Source: Mactra quadrangularis
Taxonomy: Eukaryota; Mollusca; Bivalvia; Venerida; Mactridae
NCBI GenBank assembly: GCA_025267735.1
Contig: CM046304.1
Location: 3,720,001-3,784,000 of the forward strand
Direction: 5' to 3'
Length of the DNA: 64,000 bases
The notes beneath the pieces were generated by a model. It searched no databases, had not been told where the DNA came from, and saw only the letters and a program-made list of their open reading frames with translations. The position numbers were made by a program, and so were the translations under genes. This document shows, one piece after another, positions 54,447-64,000 of this stretch; within the stretch, counting starts at the first letter, position 1; the number at the start of each line of letters is the position of its first letter.

Positions 54447-56880
54447 TCCGGTGTCGTTAACAACTGTGTTAAAGTTTTCAATTTAGCATATATTTTAGCC
54501 ATATATGGTCAGATCTTTATGAAACTTCATACAATGATAACATACCATGTGATGAACAGAATTAGAAAGTAACCACAAATCTACCTGGCTTTATTACGGA
54601 TTATTTCCCTTCGTAATGTTTGCGTACAAGTTTTTAAATCCGGCTTTAATGTGGTTTCCACATTACATTTCTTGTCTTTTTTTAACTTAATGCTCATAAT
54701 CTATCTTTCTATTCTCTCACCTACTATATGGCTTGAATAGGTTATTCAGATACCGATATATCTAAAATGTGTTCAATATCAAGTGCACTATACTTAGGAT
54801 ATGTTCAATAACTTTTACTTCAGTGAGTAAATAAGTTCAAAATTGTATTGTTTATAGTTTAATATAATGTAAGCAGAATATACATCAAATAATCTTGTTT
54901 GTTTGTGTTTAACGATACAAGCACATAAAGGTTATACCGCGATAATTGCGTAGTAAACTTCGAACGTCCTTGCTTGGCTTTGAAGAATGGAAGGATAGCA
55001 CAAATCGGTTATTAAATATAAATATTTAATATAGGTAGTCTGCTGAACGAGTTAGGGTTAATTGGTGAATTAGGATAAACATTGTAGGTGTTTATCACAA
55101 CAATGTAAGTCATACATAATTAAAACAAAGATATGCACAACAATGTAGCGTGTTATATTAAATTATCTACGGCGTACTAGAAGAGCCATTGGCAAAAATA
55201 CATTTGTCTCTACTTTAGTACCCATGGTAGCATATTATCAAAAATCTTACGATAATTTTACAATACAATTTAGAGAGATTTACTAAAATCGGTCGTAAGA
55301 CACTTGATAATATGGTACTGTAGCTAAATGTAACAGAGCGCCATAAATTACCCCGATGCAAAGTTTTATTATTTGTACATGTACCATAAAATCAATGGTC
55401 TTAAACGCTAACCTTAATATATAAATATATTTATTCTCAGATTAGACTTTTGGAACTTAAAATCGTCAAATATCGCATGGTTTTCAATAAACAAGTGGTC
55501 CTATTAGCCGAACTTAATTTTAAATATTGTTAAATTGCATACAACATACTTTATCTCCGCTGATTTAAATGCATTTTCGTCGATCGTAAATAGAAATACT
55601 GTAGTGAATATTTAAATCAGCGAAGTATGTGTTCTATATGGACCTCGAAATGCCTTAAAACGACTATTAAATGATAAAAACACTGCAAAACGTTTCACAT
55701 ATTTAATTTCGACATTTTTCTTCAGTACAGCATACGAGAAAAGGCGGGGAAAGTTATACTCGATTTATGTCATAATAAGTTCTGGTATTTAATCGAGCGA
55801 TAGGATTCTATATTGCGATCACGATTACCTCCCCTGAATTATCTCCCGAACAGTACGCACCACTTACTGTTGAATAGAATTTAACAATACTTTAACTTGT
55901 GTTGTTTCAATTACCAATCCATTGTATTTATAGATATACATAGTATAAATTTGCAACTATCTTATATAACCATTCCGAGGATGGCACTACCGTTCCACCA
56001 TAGCTCAGAATTATAAATCATGAATATCTAATACATGGCATAGTGATAAACTTCACAAGTTCTCATATTAAAAATCTTTCAGAAAATTACTGTATACAGA
56101 ATATTAACCAATATGCATTAAATATTAAGACAATATATCTGAATCATTGACAGAGTACGTGGATACTAAGGGAAGGAGAATCACTTATCACTTCTAACCA
56201 TTAACATGGGTTCAATCTACTGTTGTAGTCATCTTACGTGTATTATAATGTTCAAAAGCGCTTCACAATCGTATCATAATTAGAAAATACGAGATTAAAT
56301 GAAAATGAAAATGGTTAAGAGATGATAAAATATAAAATAATTAAATAAAGACTTATATAAAACTAAGAATTAGTAATCAATTAAGTGCTCAACTACAATA
56401 AAAATAAGTAGATTTTTAACTGTAAAAGATAGTGTATGAGTATTACTGAACTGTGCGGATTCATGCTAGATGCCCTGAAAATCCATGATTGCTAGTTAAA
56501 ACATATGATGAAGAACAGCGTACTTTAAATGCCCTGTCTTTAAATGATGGCAAATAATGACAATATGTATACAATACTGCCAATATACCTTTCTTTATAG
56601 CGTGTAAATATAAGACGTTCAGTCCAACGTTGAGGGGGTGGAACGACGTACCTAAAGTGTGCGTGACTTAATGTCTAATAATCCAGACAATATTAGTCGT
56701 TGACATGCAATCTTCTTAAATGTCAGAGACATACTGTAGCTACGTTATGTTATATTACAAACTATGTGCCATTTAATCCAAATGCTTAGATAGACAACTT
56801 ACTTTAGTGTTTTATGGAATCTTTCATCAAAGTCAATTGGCTTGTAATACAGTCAAGCGTATACAAATTTTGGTTTCTGA
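54447..56880. other. Long stretch without recognised gene
   Basis: AT-rich. Only the M8 hairpin (55217-55319) is recognised. Searched on the minus strand for a calcitonin signal-peptide exon without success. Confidence 0.5.
55217..55319. mobile_element. Short hairpin element, family M8, copy 2
   Basis: AGTACCCATGGTAGCATATT and AATATGGTACT ends, with arms TCAAAAATCTTACGAT and GTCGTAAGACACTTGA. Confidence 0.7.
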
Positions 56881-56905
56881 CTTTTAAAATTAAAAGATGC
56901 CATGC

Positions 56906-56995
56906 GTAGCATATTATCAAAAATCTTACGATAATTTAGCAATGCGATATATGAGGATTTATGACTAAAATCAGTCGTAAGACACTTGATAATAC
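56906..56995. mobile_element. Short hairpin element, family M8, copy 3
   Basis: GTAGCATATTATCAAAAATC and GTAAGACACTTGATAATACG arms. Nearly identical to the 55217 copy. Confidence 0.7.
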
Positions 56996-57019
56996 GTTAA
57001 AACGTCGTAAGTTAAAAGC

Positions 57020-57215
57020 AAGAAGCATTAATAATATCGTAAGTTTTTGGTCAATCATTTTCAAATATTATTGAATTATGAAGAATATTATATACCTTTT
57101 GAATATCAAATCATAGTTATGCTTATCATCCTTCCGACTTTGAACTGCAACAATTATGAAATCGACTTACAATAACTTTTTTTCGTAGGAATTTTTTATG
57201 AAGAAGCGCACAGTT
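57020..57215. mobile_element. Inverted-repeat element, family M9, copy 3 (diverged)
   Basis: CCGACTTTGAACTGCAACAA and TCGACTTACAATAACTTTTT, in partly reversed arrangement relative to the other copies. Confidence 0.4.
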
Positions 57216-57394
57216 TATTTTGATCTGTGAGTACCAAGGGACCAAGTTAGAAACTCGTGTTTTATAGTTAAAACTATTAACAGTTTTTAAATCAATTAAA
57301 ATTTCTTCTGAGGGAATTCTGTAATTTGGAAAAAAGTTTTTTTTCCATTACAAGATTTCATATTGTTCATACATTGAAAAAAACTATTGCTTTA

Positions 57395-57450
57395 AGCATT
57401 AGTAACCAAATTCTACTTTAGGTTTCGATCTTCTTTTACTTCGAAATGCA
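57395..57450 (-). repeat. Short shared box, copy 4
   Basis: AACCAAATTCTACTTTAGGT and CGATCTTCTTTTACTTCGAA, reverse orientation. Confidence 0.5.
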
Positions 57451-57594
57451 ATAATTAACATAAACATATATTAGCTATAATTGCATTATTAAAATGTTTT
57501 TTTTATAAGGGGCGTTGGCAATAGATGAATGTCTATGTTCTTAGTAGTCTATTGACAATGTTACTTTTGGTAATGGGGCTTAAATCATTACAAT

Positions 57595-57738
57595 TGTATG
57601 GTGGCATATTTCTGCCATCAGATAACCACATAACTAACTAGTTAATTAAGATGTTAACTAGTTACCGTAACTAGTTAACCTCTTAATTAACTAGTTAGTT
57701 TATGTGGTTATTTGATGGCAGAAATATGCCACCATACA
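57595..57738. mobile_element. Hairpin element, family M4, copy 2
   Basis: 144-bp almost perfect palindrome with the same arms as 10711-10894. Flanked by CAAT and ATTG, extending the palindrome. Confidence 0.85.
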
Positions 57739-58142
57739 ATTGTGTTGCTGCAAGTCTCTATTTTGTTTTCTGTGATAACAGAAAGTTTAACATTAACACA
57801 TACATTAAGTGGTTTGTGCTTTAACATTGTATTTTTTGTGATACCAAGAAACTTGACACTAACAAATATATTTAGTGGCTTTGCGGTAATGATATTTTAA
57901 GCTTATATAATATATGTTTTCAATGAATAAATATTGCATTTTTCCTCCAAGACTGTAGCTTATTTTTGACAGTCAATTTCGCTTGATAAACATGAACAAA
58001 GTTTTGACATATTTGTTCTATAAATCTAACATTGACGGTCTATCAGTCTAGCCTAGTTCGTTGATAAATCATGGTGAAATATGTTGGCATTTGTCTTCTT
58101 AGATGTTCAAAAGTTGACGCATGATAAAAAAGTTAAATAGCC

Positions 58143-58350
58143 GCGGCCGTGGTGTAGTGGTTAGCATGTCTGACTTCGAATCCGGAGATCACAGGTTCGA
58201 GCCGGGTACATGAGTTGTCGACTTCGTGGTAGGGTAAACCAGTACTAACGGTTAGTACTGGTGATAGAAAAGTGTCCAGGAAACCTATAGTAGGAAGAGC
58301 TGGCCGTCGTATATATGACCTAAATATGTGTTGAATACGACGTTAAAAAA
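58143..58350 (+). mobile_element. SINE with a different tRNA-like head (TCG loop) and S2-like tail
   Basis: Head GTGGTGTAGTGGTTAGCATG (box A) with loop CTTCGAA and CAGGTTCGAGCC (box B). The body and tail (AGTACTGGTGATAG, GTGTTGAATACGACGTTAAA) are diverged from S2. Confidence 0.7.
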
Positions 58351-58582
58351 GTAATCTGAGTCCTTTTCAGTTCCACTTTAAAGACTATTTTGGCCATTGC
58401 AAGTAACAACTTTATACTTCGCTGGGAAAGGAAAGGTCCCTATAATAAGATCATTCCTTTCAAGACAATCGGTTTGATGGCACTAATAGAAGAATTTTAT
58501 ATTGTAGTAGGTATGACTATTAATATATTTTGAAAGTCGAGTCACAATGTAAAAGGTGCATAATTTTTTTTTTGGTATTATC

Positions 58583-58856
58583 GGGTTTAACGCCGTGTTA
58601 ACACAAATTTTACAGCGTCTAGCGAACCTAACCGAGCTTTCCTGGACCCTTGTCTATAGCCAGTAGGCCTACTCACCTACTCTTCCACAAGGCCGAAAAC
58701 TTCTCAATATTATCTAAGCAATGGAAGAAAATCGAAATATTTGTCAAACTTTCATGGAAGGGTATAATCTCCCAGGGTGGGATTCGAACTTGTAGCCCTT
58801 CGGGACACGAGATTCCAAATCCCGGCGCGCTACCAACTGCGCTATCGACCCGGGTT
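58583..58856 (-). mobile_element. SINE family S2, reverse copy
   Basis: GGGTTTAACGCCGTGTTAAC, GTGGGATTCGAACTTGTAG and CTGCGCTATCGACCCGGG. The open frame across it is a by-product. Confidence 0.75.
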
Positions 58857-60354
58857 GCATTATTTATCCAGCATGACTTAAAATGAACAAAGCTAAAAGT
58901 GAATTACAATAGCGTTTCTTATGACCACAAACCTTTAACATTAGAATTATAATATGTCACTAACGTTCCACCTTAGTTCATAGTTATAAATCAAACACAT
59001 CTAGTACATTGTGTGGTTTTGAACTTTACAAGATTTCATATAAAAATCTTCAAGAAATTGCTATACATGTACTTGTATGAAGTGCGACAACTCGTATATC
59101 AAAAATTTACAATTACATGTACCAAATATGTATGAAAATATTAAGGAAATGATATTAATTCAAGATGAACCGAGTACATGCTACTATGTTAAACAAAAGA
59201 AATGGTATATATACATACATGTATACTAGTATAATTTCTTTATTAAAGTGGCGGGGTAAAAAGTCATTTAAAGTATAGTAATAATCATTTATGTTGTAAT
59301 ATTTTACGATGACAATGTTTGGAGGAGAATAAGTATCCTTGGGTTTTCATATTTTGGACAAATTAATAGAAATAATACAGTGCAAACAATGAATTCCATG
59401 TTATATGATAAAAAATGCAAAAAGCAACATGTTGAAAATACAATAACGCGAACTATATTTATGAAAATACAGTACATAGGAGACATTAATAAAAATACAA
59501 GTAAATACGCAGAAATGTGAATTCTTCTTTTTATTTTTTAATGTTGTACAATGTATGATACCCATTCCATGTTAATGTAATGCGGGGATAAAAAGTGTTG
59601 TTTTGAAAAGACAACAACAAAACACTGTTATAAAGGCAATCGTGTTTCGAGTTCGAGGTGCTCCTTGCAAATACATCCAAAATGATTTTCTTGAATCTGT
59701 ATTGGAATTCAATTCAATTTTGCTATTATTAAACATATTAGTTAATGTTTAAAATTCACGATAAATTCATCTATTACAATTTGTAACCTAGAAGTTCATG
59801 TAATTATGATCTAATCAATAATTATCGAATCTGTTAAAAGAAGAAACAATATTACGTATGATAAAAGCATATTTCACTTCATTTACATTTCTTTTAGTAT
59901 TGCCATGAATTATAAAGTAAGATACCGAAAAGATCTGAATTGAACAGAACAGTTTATTGGCAAAACCTAAATGTACGAGGAACACGAAGTCTTAATTGTT
60001 TTAGACAATTGTTTAATAATTGTTTGAACTATTTTATAAGGCTGTGAGCCATATAAAAATATTTATGGATCATAAACAAGAGAAGTCAGTTAGTCTTAAT
60101 CCAAATTAAACTAGTACAACTAAAAACCTTTCTCCGTTCGGTTCTGTTTTGTTCCAGAAACAGTAATTTCAGTTGATTTAAAGACTGTTAATTCTTTCAA
60201 CTATAAAACATGAGTCTATTATCAGGTCCCTTGGTACTCGCATTTCACAATAACCTTTTCTTTTAAATAAAACCATTGTCAGTTTAAGACAAATTAAATA
60301 AAACTAATGATTGTATTGTCTACGAAGCAAATACAAAACCACGTGACATTTATA
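58857..60354. other. Long stretch without recognised gene
   Basis: AT-rich. A hydrophobic minus-strand frame at 59304-59486 lacks a usable donor of the right phase and was not accepted as a signal-peptide exon. Confidence 0.5.
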
Positions 60355-60577
60355 TCAACAAAGATGAGTCGGTTTTAAAGGTTTATTTCTTTTAGGGCAC
60401 TTTAGAAATGTCATGAAAAATACTTTAATGGCTATGTGGTTTGCGCCACTTTCTTTCATCATCATCATCATCATCCGGTTTATTTTAAACAGGCCGTTGA
60501 TTATTCCTTTGGTAAGGGTGAGGCCTGTGTGTCTGGTCTGGAACGAAGTCTTCCTCTCCATAATTGGCGATCTTCAG

Positions 60578-60637
60578 GGTTGGTTCCATCCATTTTCAGC
60601 GCCAGCTGGTCACGCTTGAAAATGGATGGAACCAACC
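60578..60637. repeat. Perfect 21-bp stem hairpin
   Basis: GTTGGTTCCATCCATTTTCA (60579-60598) pairs without mismatch with TGAAAATGGATGGAACCAAC (60617-60636), and one further G-C pair closes the stem; the loop is 18 nt. Confidence 0.85.
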
Positions 60638-60667
60638 TTCAGAACAGGTTTTTTATGTATAATTTAC

Positions 60668-60755
60668 TGTTGTAAGCTGGGATAAGCAAATGTGATTATA
60701 AATGGTTTCAATAAAAAGTTAAGTTTGAAAAGGGAATAAATTTGCTTATCCCAGC
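60668..60755. mobile_element. Small terminal-inverted-repeat element
   Basis: GCTGGGATAAGCAAAT and ATTTGCTTATCCCAGC bound 88 bp. Confidence 0.7.
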
Positions 60756-61327
60756 AATGTAAATACTTATGTCATGTATTTTTTTATCATTGTTTTATTA
60801 TATGCATCATTTATAAATATGTATAATAAATGACAAAATCAACATACAATTTGATCTTTGTCAAGTTCATTATTCCATGTACTATCAGAAGAAGCTGCGT
60901 CAACGGGCAGTAAGGTTGACAAAATGGTTTGATTCTAGTAGTTGCGGATTAGATAAAAGACAAAAGAATTACATAGAACTAGTTTTCGGAGACATTGTGA
61001 TATCAGATGCATTCATGAAATTTTAATTCATTTTATCACCAACCATATTAAGTGTCTTACAATTAATGGCTCGACAAAAACAGTCATTGAATTTTTTAAA
61101 GAATTGTATTAAATTTCTTTTGTCTCCAAACTTTACGTGTGCATTGTATGTTTTTATAAAGAACCAATTCATACTCACCTCCATGAAAATTCAAGTTGTT
61201 TTCTGAGCAAATACCAAAATCAGCATAAATTAGTTTATCACCATATGATTCAAAGTATGGTACATTAATAAGTTTTACTTACAGTAAGTTACTCGAGAGA
61301 TACATGATCAGTGCACCTTTTCAAAAA

Positions 61328-61555
61328 AAATCTTACGACAAAAGATATCGCAAGTCAATTTCATAAATGATACAGTTCAAAGTCGGAAGGACAATAAAAA
61401 GCAATGTAGTATGATATTCAATAGGTATACAATATTCTACATAGTTAGTCACAATTTGGAATTGATAGGCAAAAATGAGTGTATTATGAATTCATGTTTC
61501 TGACTTACAATGATTTTTATCGTAAGATTTTTTTGTGAAAAGCGCTACTGTTTTT
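61328..61555. mobile_element. Inverted-repeat element, family M9, copy 4
   Basis: ATCTTACGACAAAAGATATC on the left and TGATTTTTATCGTAAGATTT on the right, with AGTTCAAAGTCGGAAGGACA and TACAATATTCTACATAG inside. Confidence 0.55.
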
Positions 61556-61768
61556 CCCCTCAAAAATCATTTATCCAAGAACTTATGAAGTGCGCTAAAT
61601 TTGTAGACATAAATGACTGTAGGTTTATCTCTGGTCATGTATTATAGTTCTGACAATCTAATTATTGACAAACAATGTTAGACTAAGTGGACACTTGATA
61701 TACTAATAATGTTTTCTATATCAGGAATATACGGAGCGCCAAGAGTGACATCATGATTTTTTTCACGA

Positions 61769-62168
61769 TTAGGCCATGCCATACCGGAATTTTGCTAAGC
61801 GTCCGCGTGTGCCTAGGTTAAAGAGTCCTCAATCTAAAAAAACACACAAAATTGTTGGTGAATTTTTCTTAAATAATTCTGTTGTTTCGGGATTCGATAA
61901 CTGACTTGTCTCATGAAATACTGCTAGTTCCTTGTTTCTGTGTAATTGAAAAATGAAAATGTACATGTGTCTATTGTATAAAATAGAATTACTTTAACCT
62001 CACATTAACGTCATAAACATTCATGTACTACCAAGTACGTATTTGTGTGAATTCTGGCTAGAATGGACATTTGTTTTCGTTTTCAATATGTGTGTTTTTG
62101 TGAATAGGTACCTAGGTTTGTCAAGCTTAAGTTGAAGCTTAACAAAATTCCAATTTGGCATGGCCTTA
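61769..62168. mobile_element. MITE-like element with TTAGGCCATGCCA ends
   Basis: TTAGGCCATGCCATACCGGA on the left and TTCCAATTTGGCATGGCCTTA-type right end (positions 62148-62168). A related end (AATTTGGCATGGTCTAA) is at 63532-63548. Confidence 0.65.
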
Positions 62169-62639
62169 TTATATACATGGTTATCTCATTCAAATGCCAC
62201 GGGAAGCAACCGTTGTGTTTTGCATCCTAGACTAGATTGTCTCCCTTGCATATACATTTATACGAGTAGATACTCTTTTGTATATATATTTCAATTGAAT
62301 GCCCTAAGGGCATAAATGTAATATCTTTTAAATAGTCTGCATAAAATATAAGAGAGAAAAGGGAAGTAATTTAAAATGTATATTAATTTTGAAATATTGA
62401 TCTAATGAGTTATTTAAGTCCTTAATTGACATAAAAATTTGTGTGACTTGTAAAATTATTAACACTGAACATACCATCTTAATGTTACTTGTATTAAAGT
62501 CAAATTGAATTTAATAGACATGGTAATCTAAAAAGTCGTAAACCGTTGAATAGTTTTTAATCTGTAATACAAGAGATGACACTACGCAATGAAGGATTGT
62601 ACTGTTGACGTTTAGTCATACACACTACCAAGCGTTTGC

Positions 62640-63440
62640 CATCTTTTGGTGAAGCATTTTATGGCTAAGGTCGTTCCAAAACACCACGCCAATCCTTTCT
62701 CATATAGAGAATGGAAATAAGGCATGGTTACCAGAGCTGTTGATGTTTTGCTGGGGGTTGTGCTTACGCTGTTGTATTTCGTTTGTCTTCGTGAGAAGAC
62801 GAACAACCTGCATGAGTCGTGCATAAGGTCGCACGATCATGACGCGCTACCCTGTATTCCCTCTATATATCTAAGTATAAACATTTAGTAAAATTAAACA
62901 CCGCTATAGGCGGCTTGATTTTAAGCAACACCACGTTTAAATTAACTTTGGCTTTATATCAAATATTCGTTTTGTCTTGATTCACTCAAAGAATCATTTT
63001 GGTTGAAAAGTAACTTTATCTATAAACTTTTTAGGAAACTTATATTGTCCAAATTTATTTATAAAAATAGAAAATTGTGACTAAAACGTTTGTAGATAAA
63101 GTTACTTTTTAACCAAGATGACTCTTTGAGTGAAACAAGACAAAATGGATTTTTAATAAAGAGCCAAAGTGAATTTAAAAAGTGTGTTAAATTTTACTAA
63201 ATGTTTTCTACTATGAGAGGGTGGACAGGACCAAGCGCCATGATCGTGCGACCTTATGTACGACTCATGCAGGTTGTTCGTCTTCTCGCAAAGACAAATG
63301 AGTACAACAGCGTAATCACAATCCCCAGCAAAACATAAACAGCTCTTGTAACCATACATTATTTCCCTTCTCTGTATGAAAAAGGATTGGTGTGGTGTTT
63401 TGGAACGACCAGAGTCATGAACGCTTTTTGTGAATCGAAA
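62640..63440. repeat. Giant foldback, about 350-bp arms
   Basis: The left arm (about 62640-63028) is repeated in inverse at about 63092-63440: GGTCGTTCCAAAACACCACG with TGTGGTGTTTTGGAACGACC, CGAACAACCTGCATGAGTCG with CGACTCATGCAGGTTGTTCG, and near the centre AAGTAACTTTATCTATAAAC with GTTTGTAGATAAAGTTACTT. The spacer is about 60 bp. The open frames here mirror each other and are not genes. Confidence 0.85.
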
Positions 63441-63764
63441 GTGATTGAAATATTTAATATGTAAAATATTTGTGTTTTTGTTTTCGGTTTGTGTGTTTTT
63501 GTGGGTTTGAGTTGACGCTAAATAGAATTCCAATTTGGCATGGTCTAATTTTATTCAAACGTAACATTTTTCGTGCACATTGAAACCTTACAAATCCACA
63601 CTAGTGATTACTCCTTACACATTAGATTCAAGTATGAACCGAGCAGGGCAAAAATACGGGCGAAGTGTTTATTCTATCCTGTATAACTGGCAAATACTAC
63701 TGCTTAGTGTATTAACGAGATTTGACTCCGCCCATTCACACGCTTAACAATATAAGTAAAATAC

Positions 63765-63889
63765 CTGTCAGGGACACTGAAACAAAGTCGCATCAGATGA
63801 TTGACAGAACTGCTTTTATCGCCCAGAAATAAACTGCGTAGTAAATCAGAGACACGTGTATAACTCCGCAGATTAAACTGGTCAGGCAT
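63765..63889 (-). CDS. Candidate isolated coding exon
   Basis: ATG at 63889 opens 41 codons (MPDQFNLRSYTRVSD and so on) to a good donor CTGACAG|GTATTT. Base composition is less AT-rich than the neighbourhood. It ends in phase 2, so it cannot be spliced directly to calcitonin exon A, and it has no signal-peptide character. It could be the first exon of another gene or part of a 5' leader. Confidence 0.25.
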
Positions 63890-64000
63890 TTGATTCGTCG
63901 ATAGGTTTCGACTTGTGATATAACTTAAGCCTTTCAGCGAAATCGCCGAAAGTCTAAAAATGAATTATGATGAAATTACGTTTAAACTAAATAATTGTGA

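Noticed and set aside
59304..59486. Hydrophobic minus-strand frame as the calcitonin signal peptide
   Set aside because: No donor of the required phase near the end of the hydrophobic run, and composition is like the AT-rich surroundings.
60413..60675. Frames with Ile or His runs
   Set aside because: Produced by a short ATC microsatellite followed by the 60578 hairpin.
61164..61260. Strong minus-strand donor near 61180 preceded by MLILVFAQ-like codons
   Set aside because: The hydrophobic frame meets a stop after 11 codons, before the donor; the ATG next to the donor gives the wrong phase for calcitonin exon A.
62612..63533. Minus-strand frames of 70 and 126 codons
   Set aside because: They lie in the two arms of a giant foldback and are not independent coding sequences.

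Overview
This window is animal nuclear DNA, almost certainly from a mollusc and probably a bivalve. It is AT-rich, has short exons in long introns with GT-AG borders, and is packed with tRNA-derived SINEs and small inverted-repeat elements. The best lineage marker is a calcitonin-type neuropeptide precursor whose peptides have the two-cysteine ring and C-terminal Ser-Pro-Gly amidation signal expected of lophotrochozoan calcitonins. Species assignment is an inference; nothing in the window fixes it.

Three protein genes can be reconstructed exon by exon with consistent phases. (1) Plus strand, 8250-32471: a secreted astacin-family zinc metalloprotease in 16 predicted exons, with the order signal peptide, short acidic segment, astacin domain, EGF, C-type lectin, CUB and tail (about 637 aa; a 14-exon version ends at 30919 with 613 aa). 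(2) Minus strand, 24283-20886: a 372-aa P-loop GTPase-like protein, distantly IFI44-like, with a Pro/Ser/Arg-rich repeat stretch and a hydrophobic C-terminal tail. It lies entirely inside intron 7 of the astacin gene, antisense to it. (3) Minus strand, 50120-39949: the last five coding exons of a calcitonin precursor. Two different calcitonin-like peptides sit on separate exons (47177-47335 and 39949-40081), separated by a linker exon (44274-44363). All the exons share one phase, so they can be joined or skipped as cassettes. The signal-peptide exon was not found.

The rest is mostly mobile-element debris. There are at least four tRNA-derived SINE families with related 3' tails, about nine families of terminal-inverted-repeat or hairpin elements (MITE-like, several with three or four copies here), a 400-bp interspersed repeat that repeatedly ends just beside exon borders, a disrupted tandem array carrying TGACGTCA and CACGTG motifs, large foldback structures near 43-44 kb and 62.6-63.4 kb, an (AAT)n microsatellite and a GGGC repeat. 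One TTAA-targeted element sits exactly on the predicted stop codon of the astacin gene and would supply its polyadenylation signal.

No rRNA gene, intact tRNA gene, CRISPR array or prokaryotic feature was seen. The regions 1-8249, 32830-39948 and 50500-64000 contain no gene I can support beyond the items listed.
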